Origin: Chthonomonadia bacterium
GTDB lineage: Bacteria > Armatimonadota > HRBIN16
Assembly (NCBI GenBank): GCA_013314755.1
Contig: JABUFA010000029.1
Span: forward strand, 1 to 46,455
Direction: 5' to 3'
DNA: 46,455 nucleotides
Of this stretch, positions 17,972 through 26,934 are shown piece by piece; the stretch's first letter is position 1; every line of letters starts with the position of its first letter. Position numbers and translations under genes: made by a program. The notes under the pieces are model-generated. The model did not search any database. It saw only the letters and a list, made by a program, of their open reading frames with translations, and had not been told where the DNA came from.

Positions 17972-19383
17972 CAGCCGTCACCTCTGTCCACTTCCCGCCG
18001 TTCGCGTCGTCGCCGAATCAGTGCGGTGCCAATGGTAACCACCAGCCCCAGAGCTGGATAAAGTGCTGCCCATAATTCAACATTGCTGGGCAGGTTTCTG
18101 GGTGCAAACGGCGCGAAAGGCACAAAAAGATTGATGAAGGTATAGAGTGCACGATAGTCAAGTACCTCGCTTAAAGTGGATACAAACTGCACCCCTAAGG
18201 CTATGGCTCCCACCAGCGCGGTGCCTGCACCCCAGCGATTGGGTATCAGCGTGGAAAAGGCATAACCCAGCGACCAAAGCCACCACAGGTAGCCTGCACA
18301 GAATACCCACACGACAGCGCTGGAGCGGAAGGATGCCGGTACCCAAAGCCCTCCCATTAACGTTGCCATGAAAAGAAGGACAAGATACAGAGGCGCGCTC
18401 TGCACCGTGCCGACCGCCAGCGCTCGTGGGTGAAGCCACTCGTACCATCTCCGCCCGGTCATCGGCACACCGGTAGAGACCGCTACGCCAATCGGTGCAA
18501 GCCATGTCATCATCAGCATTGCGAGAAGGTCCTGCCCTGAGATGAGTGACGGGCTGTTCTGGAGACCGAGAACGGTGGTCGACACGCTCCAGAGGTACAG
18601 CACAGCGGTCAGCAGGCGGGTTTTCCACGCTCCTTCGCGCGGGTCCAGCAGAAGATAGTTCGCAGCGATTTGCAGAAACAGCCACACCGTTAAGAATACC
18701 GATCCCAGTGTAAACATCCAGAACTGCCACGTCGTTAAGCCAAAAACCGTCGTTGAGATACCGCTTGACCCACCGAATGCTCTGCTCATCACTAAGGCAG
18801 TGCCCGCCAGCGCACCAACAAAATACAGCACTCCAACCAGACCGTAGGTAATCAGGTTAGCCAGCGTAGAGGTTCCGCACACCGCACTCATCATCAGCCC
18901 AAACGATGCCAGCACTGCGCTCACCAGCACCATTCCCGCATAGCGAACCACCATGGCGCCCACATCTATGCCGCCCATTAAAAACAGCACTGCGACCAGA
19001 GGCATCCCGCAAAGTATCATCACCACCACAAACGCCAGCGCAGAGGTAAACTTTCCCCACACGATAGCGAAACGCGAAAGGGGCGTCATGATGAGCAGGT
19101 CGATGGTGCGCTGTTCACGCTCCATCGTAATGGCACTCGTGGTCAGGGCAGGCGTGACCAACGCCACCAGAAACCACTGGGTGAGGGTCAGCGTTTCAAA
19201 CAGCGTTTGCGCCAGACCGGTGGTGGTGCGCTGGGCGCTGTGCGCGGTAAACTGGTCATAAGCGGTAATCACCACCAGCGCCAGGGTCAGCAGGTAAGCC
19301 AGCAGGCAGCCGTAGGTGCGTGCCCCGCGCATCCTCTGGCGCGAAGCCTGCCGAAATACCGGATTTTCCAATCGCTCAAGCAC
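17971..19383 (-). CDS. ABC-2 type permease
   Basis: 470 residues with many hydrophobic segments (LLAYLLTLALVVITAY near the N-terminus, FVVVMILCGMPLVAVLFLM, LVSAVLASFGLMMSAV and others to VTIGTALI at the C-terminus). The TMEREQRTIDLL segment after the second helix is typical of ABC-2 membrane proteins that export drugs, polysaccharides or lipids. GTG 19383 shares its first base with the TAG of the ATPase gene, so both subunits are made from one message. The basic tail RRRRERREVDRGDG is cytoplasmic. Substrate unknown. Confidence 0.88.
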   Translation of the reverse strand: MLERLENPVFRQASRQRMRGARTYGCLLAYLLTLALVVITAYDQFTAHSAQRTTTGLAQTLFETLTLTQWFLVALVTPALTTSAITMEREQRTIDLLIMTPLSRFAIVWGKFTSALAFVVVMILCGMPLVAVLFLMGGIDVGAMVVRYAGMVLVSAVLASFGLMMSAVCGTSTLANLITYGLVGVLYFVGALAGTALVMSRAFGGSSGISTTVFGLTTWQFWMFTLGSVFLTVWLFLQIAANYLLLDPREGAWKTRLLTAVLYLWSVSTTVLGLQNSPSLISGQDLLAMLMMTWLAPIGVAVSTGVPMTGRRWYEWLHPRALAVGTVQSAPLYLVLLFMATLMGGLWVPASFRSSAVVWVFCAGYLWWLWSLGYAFSTLIPNRWGAGTALVGAIALGVQFVSTLSEVLDYRALYTFINLFVPFAPFAPRNLPSNVELWAALYPALGLVVTIGTALIRRRRERREVDRGDG

Positions 19384-20318
19384 TACTGCACAGCCCCCTG
19401 CGTGACGCGCATGAAGATGTCTTCCAGGTCGGTCGGCTGTTCGGCAAAGGAGAGCACTTTCACCCGCTTCTCAGCCAGCGCCCATACCACCCGATAATGT
19501 TCGCCCGGCGGACCGACGTAATGCGCTCGAATGATGCCGTCCTCTACCTGCACGTCGCGAATGTCTTCCAGCTGACTCTGCAGAACCTGCACGGCGATAT
19601 CGGTGTCCTCCGCGACCTTTATCTCCAGCACATGCGAGCCGGTTAGCTGGCGCATAATCGCCCCAATCTCGCCGCTGATCAGCAGCTCACCCCGCTCAAT
19701 GATGGCAATCTTGTTGCAGATGTCCGCCAGCTCGGGCAGGATGTGCGAAGAGATGAGGATGGTCTTGCCCATGTTGCGCAGCTCTTTCAGCAGCTCCTTG
19801 ATTTCGATACGCGCCCTGGGGTCCAGGCCCGACGCCGGTTCATCCAGCAGAAGCACCTGCGGGTTGTGCAGCAATGTCTTGGCGAGGCATAGCCGCTGTT
19901 TCATCCCGCGCGACAGTGCCTCTACATAGTCCTCCTTCTTGTGTGAGAGGTCGGTCAGGGCGAGTACGTCGTCTATCAGCTTCTCCCGCTCGGACCGGGG
20001 CACGCGATACGCGCTGGCGAAAAAGTCCAGATACTCCCATACCTTCACATCATCGTACACCCCGAAGAAGTCCGGCATATATCCGATAATCCGCCGAACG
20101 GCTACCGGCTCTTTCTGCACATCATGTCCCGCAATGAGTGCCGTTCCGCTGGTAGGCTCCAGCAGGGTGGCAAGCATTCGGATGGTGGTGGTTTTGCCTG
20201 CTCCGTTCGGACCGATAAAGCCGAGGATATCCCCCTCCTCGATGCGCAGGTTCAGGTTGTTCACTGCCACCAGCTGCCCATACTTCTTGGTGAGGTTGAT
20301 TGTCTCGACAATCGCCAT
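19383..20318 (-). CDS. ABC transporter ATPase (ABC-2 exporter partner)
   Basis: 311 residues of the CcmA/NatA type. Walker A is GPNGAGKTT (36-44), the signature is LSRGMKQR (about 138-145), Walker B is VLLLDEPASGLDP, and the H-loop is ISSHILPEL. The C-terminal extension (from GELLISGEIGAIM) is the DUF4162-like tail of many ABC-2 ATPases. It heads an operon with the permease, prmA and rsmE. A minus-strand promoter lies at 20381-20408. Confidence 0.93.
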   Translation of the reverse strand: MAIVETINLTKKYGQLVAVNNLNLRIEEGDILGFIGPNGAGKTTTIRMLATLLEPTSGTALIAGHDVQKEPVAVRRIIGYMPDFFGVYDDVKVWEYLDFFASAYRVPRSEREKLIDDVLALTDLSHKKEDYVEALSRGMKQRLCLAKTLLHNPQVLLLDEPASGLDPRARIEIKELLKELRNMGKTILISSHILPELADICNKIAIIERGELLISGEIGAIMRQLTGSHVLEIKVAEDTDIAVQVLQSQLEDIRDVQVEDGIIRAHYVGPPGEHYRVVWALAEKRVKVLSFAEQPTDLEDIFMRVTQGAVQ

Positions 20319-20380
20319 GGCGGTTCTCCCATCGATTACGACTGCGCGCCCGAGCCGTCAAGCTGCTGTAGTGATTGGAG

Positions 20381-20408
20381 ATTATCATAAAACAGGTGTT
20401 TTTGGCAA
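20381..20408 (-). promoter_or_regulatory. Promoter of the ABC-prmA-rsmE operon
   Basis: On the minus strand TTGCCA (20403-20408) and GATAAT (20381-20386) are separated by 16 bases, about 60 bases before the ATPase ATG. Confidence 0.55.
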
Positions 20409-20420
20409 GACCACAACCAG

Positions 20421-20450
20421 TTGAAGAGGTTACTCCCGCTTCTGTATAGA
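20421..20450 (+). promoter_or_regulatory. Promoter of the second Gfo/Idh gene
   Basis: TTGAAG (20421-20426), an 18-base spacer and TATAGA (20445-20450) lie about 40 bases before the ATG at 20493. It diverges from the ABC operon promoter. Confidence 0.5.
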
Positions 20451-20492
20451 AAATAATCTTTGATGACCTCAACGAACGGAAGGAGACACACG

Positions 20493-21536
20493 ATGTCTGT
20501 TGTTCGTATAGCCATTGCCGGATGTGGCAGTGTGAGCCGACACTACCTGAACGACCTGAAGGGAAGCGCACATGCACAGGTTGTGGCGCTCTGCGACATA
20601 GCCTTAGAACGTGCGAAGGAACGCGCCGAACAATATGGGATACCCCAGGCGTTCGGCAGTGTGGATGAAATGCTGGAGGCGTGCGATTTTGACATGCTTA
20701 TTAACCTCACCTCCATGCAGGAACACTATCCCATCAACCTGAAGGCGTTGCAGGCAGGCAAGCATGTGCTGTGCGAGAAGCCGTTTGCCACCACGCTGGA
20801 CGAGGCACGCAAGCTGATAGAAACCGCCAAACAGCACGGGGTCAACCTGTGGGCAACCCCTACGGTGGTCACCAGTCCCGCTTTCAAATGCATGGCAGGC
20901 CTGCTGGCGCAGAAGGCAGTGGGAGATGTATACGTGGCGAGGGCATGGTATGGACACGGCGGACCCGGCTGGGGACCCTGGTTCTACAAAAAAGGTGGCG
21001 GATGCCTGTTCGACCTGGGCGTCTACAACATCACCACGCTGACGGGACTGCTGGGTCCCGCAAAAAGCGTCACCGCCCTGATGGGAACCGCCATCCCCCA
21101 GCGCTTTGTGGAAGGAGAGCACGTGAAAGTAGAGGCAGACGACAACACCATCGTGCTGATGGACCACGGCAACAGCGTCTTTTCATGCGTGATGACCGGT
21201 TTCGTGTATGGACCTTATCACGAAGAGCGCACCATTGAGCTGGTTGGCACGAAAGGCAGTATTAACATGCTGGGATGGGACTGGCATCCCAAAGGCGTGG
21301 AAATATGGGACACCGAAAACAGCACGTGGAAAGTGGTCTGCGAAGACCAGAAGGGCTATAACTGGAATCAGGGAGGCTCGTATCTGGCACGCTGTCTGGC
21401 AACAGGCGAAAAGCCCCTGATGACTATTGAACACGCCTTCCACGTGCTGGAGGTGATGATAGCGGCTCAAAAGTCCGCCGAGACGGGACAGCGCGTGACC
21501 GTACACAGCCAGTTCCCTACTCCATGGCTGGAATAA
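20493..21536 (+). CDS. Gfo/Idh/MocA-family dehydrogenase
   Basis: About 347 residues. The N-terminal IAIAGCGSVSRHYL is the NAD(P)-binding loop, CEKPFA is the catalytic Lys-Pro motif, and GGGCLFDLGVYNI is the C-terminal family signature; the final residue of this motif is Asn-Ile where a His is often found. Start ATG 20493 is chosen because GGAAGGAG sits 8 bases upstream; an earlier ATG at 20460 has no such site. It is followed by a GH43-like gene after 24 bases, so the two probably act on one carbohydrate. Confidence 0.88.
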   Translation: MSVVRIAIAGCGSVSRHYLNDLKGSAHAQVVALCDIALERAKERAEQYGIPQAFGSVDEMLEACDFDMLINLTSMQEHYPINLKALQAGKHVLCEKPFATTLDEARKLIETAKQHGVNLWATPTVVTSPAFKCMAGLLAQKAVGDVYVARAWYGHGGPGWGPWFYKKGGGCLFDLGVYNITTLTGLLGPAKSVTALMGTAIPQRFVEGEHVKVEADDNTIVLMDHGNSVFSCVMTGFVYGPYHEERTIELVGTKGSINMLGWDWHPKGVEIWDTENSTWKVVCEDQKGYNWNQGGSYLARCLATGEKPLMTIEHAFHVLEVMIAAQKSAETGQRVTVHSQFPTPWLE

Positions 21537-21560
21537 ACGCAAACACGAGGGGTGTTGCAC

Positions 21561-22520
21561 ATGGCGCCCGTGCCTCAGGTTACCGCCATAGCTGGCAGAA
21601 TACCTGACCTGTTCCGGCAATGGCAGGTGGTTGCAGAACCCGACCGTGATGCGCCTGAATGGTGGGCAGGTGCTCCATCAGTGGTGCGTGACGAGAAGGG
21701 CGTTTTCTGGATGGCGCTGCGGATGCGCACCGCAGAAGGACAACTGGGTCAGCGAGGATATGAGATACGGATCTTCCGAAGCGACGATGGTGTGCATTTT
21801 GTTAAAGTTCACAGCATCAAGAGGGAACAGATACCCACAACGGGCTTCGAGCGACCGGCTTTGCTGATAGACCCTCATACTCGAAAGTTCAAGCTGTACG
21901 CCTGCGGACCCCTGACGGCGGACTGGTGTATCTTCAAGTTTGCTGGTGCGGACAGTCCCGACCAGTTCGACCCTGCTACAGTAAAGCCGGTCATCGAAGC
22001 AGTACCTTCGCACCCACAGGGTGTGCCCTACCCCACTGCCTACAAGGACCCGTTTATCCTGTATGCGCACGGGGCGTACCACTGCTACGTCATCGGTGTG
22101 TTGCGCTCGGAGCGTATCTTCCACTTTACCAGCGAGGACGGCGAACACTGGCAGCCCGTCGGGCATCCTTCGGAATCGCTGTTGCCGCTTGCGGGGTGGC
22201 ACTCTTTTTACGTGCGCCCTGCGTGTGTGTTACCGGTCGGCGTGGGCTACCTGTTTATCTACGAAGGATCGAGTGTACAGTGGGAGGACCCGGTATACAA
22301 TATCGCGACCGGATTGGGGTTCACCTTTGACCTGCACCATGTCATAGACCTTACGCCCGATGCGCCCCTGCTGGTCAGTCCCACGCCAGGTAGGCTCCAC
22401 GTCTGGCGTTACTCGCACTGGCTCTGGGTAGAAGAAGAGCTGTGGGTGTATGCGGAGGTGGAGAAATCCAACGGCGCACACGAGACCAGACTCTTCCGAT
22501 TGCCACGGTCGCCGGGGTAG
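21561..22520 (+). CDS. GH43-like five-bladed beta-propeller protein
   Basis: About 319 residues made of repeated beta-strand motifs (WWAGAPSVVRDEKGVFWMALRMR, EIRIFRSDDGVHFVKV, YKDPFILYAHGAYHCYVIG, FHFTSEDGEHW). This pattern fits glycoside hydrolase families 43/62/130 and related propellers, in which a KDPF-type Asp is catalytic or positions the base. No signal peptide is visible. I cannot assign an exact family or substrate. ATG 21561 has GAGGGG 8 bases upstream; in-frame GTG and TTG codons at 21552 and 21555 are closer to that site and less likely. It follows the Gfo/Idh gene as a likely two-gene operon. Confidence 0.6.
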   Translation: MAPVPQVTAIAGRIPDLFRQWQVVAEPDRDAPEWWAGAPSVVRDEKGVFWMALRMRTAEGQLGQRGYEIRIFRSDDGVHFVKVHSIKREQIPTTGFERPALLIDPHTRKFKLYACGPLTADWCIFKFAGADSPDQFDPATVKPVIEAVPSHPQGVPYPTAYKDPFILYAHGAYHCYVIGVLRSERIFHFTSEDGEHWQPVGHPSESLLPLAGWHSFYVRPACVLPVGVGYLFIYEGSSVQWEDPVYNIATGLGFTFDLHHVIDLTPDAPLLVSPTPGRLHVWRYSHWLWVEEELWVYAEVEKSNGAHETRLFRLPRSPG

Positions 22521-22532
22521 TGCGTGCCTGTC

Positions 22533-22562
22533 TTGTGCTATCAGCGCCCGGCAATGTATACT
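22533..22562 (+). promoter_or_regulatory. Promoter before the Uma2 remnant
   Basis: TTGTGC (22533-22538), an 18-base spacer and TATACT (22557-22562), 41 bases before the ATG at 22604. Confidence 0.5.
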
Positions 22563-22603
22563 GTATCCAGAAAACGGCGATACCCGCCAGGGGGTGAACG
22601 AAC

Positions 22604-22753
22604 ATGGAGGCGTCGCCATCCCTGAAAACGAAAGTGTATTATCCCGACTCGGATGGTCAGCCCATGGCGGATAACACGGTTCAGTACGAGTGTATCGTCA
22701 CGCTGAAGGGAAACCTCGAACTGCTCTTCGCGGATGACCCCGACCAGCTTTAA
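22604..22753 (+). pseudogene. N-terminal remnant of a Uma2-family (DUF820) nuclease gene
   Basis: An open frame of 49 codons starts at ATG 22604 behind GGGGGTG and stops at TAA 22751. The product (MEASPSLKTKVYYPDSDGQP, then a VTLKGNLELLFADDP stretch) matches the start of Uma2 proteins, which normally continue through a VFVAGDLLWYP-type segment into a PD-(D/E)xK nuclease fold of about 190 residues. Here the frame ends right after ADDPDQL and no later homology is visible before the groES promoter. The catalytic part is gone, while promoter and ribosome-binding site remain. It is most likely a decaying copy; a retained short peptide is possible. Confidence 0.65.
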
Positions 22754-22761
22754 GCCCGCCC

Positions 22762-22790
22762 TTGCATTCTCCCAAAAGTTGGGGTATCAT
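22762..22790 (+). promoter_or_regulatory. groESL promoter
   Basis: TTGCAT (22762-22767), a 17-base spacer and TATCAT (22785-22790). The CIRCE operator begins 11 bases downstream, covering the expected transcription start. Confidence 0.75.
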
Positions 22791-22801
22791 ATTGCGTGGA
22801 A

Positions 22802-22828
22802 TTAGCACTCGGCAACGTCGAGTGCTAA
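22802..22828 (+). promoter_or_regulatory. CIRCE operator (HrcA binding site)
   Basis: TTAGCACTC (22802-22810), nine bases, then GAGTGCTAA (22820-22828): an exact match to the CIRCE consensus. It places groESL under the heat-shock repressor HrcA, which is not encoded in this window. Confidence 0.97.
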
Positions 22829-22855
22829 AATTATGCGCAAGGAGGTGACTCTGCG

Positions 22856-24792
<1,937 letters not shown>

Positions 24793-24815
24793 GCCGCGGA
24801 CGGGAACGAATGGCA

Positions 24816-24843
24816 ACAGGGACAGGCACTCGCCTGTCCCTGT
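24816..24843 (+). terminator. Terminator of groESL
   Basis: ACAGGGACAGGC (24816-24827) and GCCTGTCCCTGT (24832-24843) pair perfectly with an ACTC loop, followed by GTTTGTTT. It is also suitable for the convergent minus-strand gene ending at 24869. Confidence 0.8.
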
Positions 24844-24868
24844 GTTTGTTTACGAACGAGCGCCCTAC

Positions 24869-26764
24869 CTATGAGGGCGTGTATATAAACAGTATCCAGC
24901 GTGGAGGCTCGAAGTTGGTGATGATACGTCCTGCCGTCGCCTGCGGAATGGGATATATGCCCCCCGCCACCGGGTCATACGGTGCCCGTCTTCGCGATTT
25001 CCACGCCTGTGCAACCTGCTGTGCCTGCTTCTGGTCGCGCACCAGGTACGACTGGAACACGAACTGCGCGGCTTGCTGGTAGTGCTGAGCCCATCCCTGG
25101 AGCCTCTCTCCGTCCGGTGCACCGCCCACCGCAGGGGTGATGATAGCGAACAGAGGCTGAACTTTCTGAAGAATGTCACGCGCGGCAGACATGTTCGGGA
25201 CAGGCTGGTTGATGGTGAACGTTACCTGTCCTTGCCGCATCTGCACCGGCACCTGCACCAGCGGCGTCTCGGGAAGCCATACCCACACATGATGGGTGTA
25301 CCATGCCGCCCGCCAGGGCACATCGCTGATGCCAACCAGCGGCGTCTGCAGGTTCCCCTGTGGATTGCGCGCCTTCAGGTCAGAGATGATTCGGTCAAGC
25401 CGCTGGGAGATAATGCTGAACGCTATCAGCTCTTCACGAGGCGCTTTCGGCTCGCGGAAAACGAACGACAGCCCCAGCGGAACCAGCAATATCAGCACAA
25501 TCCCGGTCAGCCCCACACGCCACACGCGCACGGGTTCCTCGAACATACGCTGGACAATGTCTTCCAGAGCGCCCAGCGCGAGCACGCTGAAAACTACCGC
25601 AAAAGGCATCAGCGCATACACGTTAACGCCGGGAACCCCAAACGAACAACCCAGTAGAACCAGTATCGCCGTCCACCATATCATATTGCGCCACAGCGCC
25701 AGCGCACGCAGACGCATCGGCACGAATAGCCCTGCAAACGCCAGCGCCATCACGACCGGGTTGGGAAACGTCAACAGTGCACCAAGTCCACCACGCAGGT
25801 TGCGCGACCATTTGCCCAGAACCTGCTGGGCATTCTCCAGAAAGAGAGAGGTTACGCTGGGAGGTTGCTTCCCTTCTTCATAGTAGCGATACAACGAATA
25901 GCCCGGATAAGGCTTGGTCGCCATGCCTACCTCGTACACACGCAGGTTGAAGAACGGATTGCCGAACAGGCGCGTGTTGCGTATCCAGTAGGGCAGGCTG
26001 ATAACCGCAAAGCCCAGCAGAAACAGGGCAACGTGTTTGGCGCGACGTTCGGGGTTGGTAATCGCCAGATAGATGGTAGCGGGTATCAGCAGAAGCCACA
26101 GCGAAAGCTGCGTCAGGTAAGCCAATCCCGCCAGCACGCCGGCAGCGAAACTGCGCCGTGGTCGCCGAGGCGACCACATCTCCACTACCTGTCCGGCGTC
26201 CGGGTCTAACTGCTCGGAACTGGGGCGATACAGCAGATAGCAGGTTGCCAGCAGAAGGAATCCTGCCATTGCGGTAGGCGTCCCCGATATCGCCATCATC
26301 GTCAGCGCACCTTCCGACAGGAGCAGTATCCCTGCCGCCCAGTAGCCCACGCGCTGGCTGAACAGACGACTGCCCACAAAATACACCAGAAGCAGGCTGA
26401 GCACAAACCATATCAGCGAGCCGAGCACCAGGGTACTGTCCTGTGCGCCCCGCACGCCGATAATCGGTGCAAGGAAAATCGGATAGAGGGGACCGTGTTC
26501 CAGGTCATACGCCTCCCTGACATCTTTCCAGAAATAGAGCCCCAGCGGCACAATGTTGTTCGTGACAAAACCGCGCCCCTTCGAGATGTTGTACGCGATT
26601 TGCCCGTAGTCCATCGCCTCGTCCAGGGGACCCGTATACCGCGTGCGGTAAAACATGCCGACAACCGCCGCCACTACCGCCAGCGATACGACCCATATCA
26701 CTATCTGTCTTATCACACCCGTTACTCTGGCTTCCGTCGATCTCCTGGGCGTCTCCTCCAGCAT
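24869..26764 (-). CDS. GT-C type membrane glycosyltransferase (PMT/ArnT-like, GT39 family)
   Basis: 631 residues with one N-terminal helix (IVIWVVSLAVVAAVVG) followed by a luminal-type loop containing DEAMDYGQIAYNISKGRGF and LEHGPLYPIF; the Asp in that loop corresponds to the catalytic acid of protein mannosyltransferases and ArnT. About ten further hydrophobic helices follow, then a C-terminal soluble domain. Such enzymes use polyprenyl-phosphate sugars to glycosylate proteins or lipids outside the membrane. The acceptor is unknown. It could work with the GT2 enzyme at 6895, which would make the lipid-linked sugar; that is inference. Start ATG 26764 has AAGGGG upstream. Confidence 0.75.
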   Translation of the reverse strand: MLEETPRRSTEARVTGVIRQIVIWVVSLAVVAAVVGMFYRTRYTGPLDEAMDYGQIAYNISKGRGFVTNNIVPLGLYFWKDVREAYDLEHGPLYPIFLAPIIGVRGAQDSTLVLGSLIWFVLSLLLVYFVGSRLFSQRVGYWAAGILLLSEGALTMMAISGTPTAMAGFLLLATCYLLYRPSSEQLDPDAGQVVEMWSPRRPRRSFAAGVLAGLAYLTQLSLWLLLIPATIYLAITNPERRAKHVALFLLGFAVISLPYWIRNTRLFGNPFFNLRVYEVGMATKPYPGYSLYRYYEEGKQPPSVTSLFLENAQQVLGKWSRNLRGGLGALLTFPNPVVMALAFAGLFVPMRLRALALWRNMIWWTAILVLLGCSFGVPGVNVYALMPFAVVFSVLALGALEDIVQRMFEEPVRVWRVGLTGIVLILLVPLGLSFVFREPKAPREELIAFSIISQRLDRIISDLKARNPQGNLQTPLVGISDVPWRAAWYTHHVWVWLPETPLVQVPVQMRQGQVTFTINQPVPNMSAARDILQKVQPLFAIITPAVGGAPDGERLQGWAQHYQQAAQFVFQSYLVRDQKQAQQVAQAWKSRRRAPYDPVAGGIYPIPQATAGRIITNFEPPRWILFIYTPS

Positions 26765-26850
26765 CTGCTAAGACCCCTTTCGTCGCTTCTTCTGATGCGC
26801 TATTTCAGATTCTCGCCAGGCAAGCGTTTGTCCTCTAGCTGTTCCCTCGC

Positions 26851-26897
26851 ATTATACCATTCAGTACTTGCAACAAGTATGGGGGGTGTCATAAAAT
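26851..26897. promoter_or_regulatory. Divergent promoters sharing a palindrome
   Basis: Minus strand: TATAAT at 26851-26856 preceded by TGG (extended -10), driving the glycosyltransferase. Plus strand: TTGCAA (26868-26873), 18 bases, TAAAAT (26892-26897), driving the membrane protein at 26935. The perfect inverted repeat TACTTG-CAA-CAAGTA (26865-26879) overlaps both -35 regions and is a good operator candidate for a LacI- or GntR-type regulator. Confidence 0.55.
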
Positions 26898-26934
26898 GAG
26901 AGCGTAAAAGTTCGGTGGCTGGAGGCATACTTTG

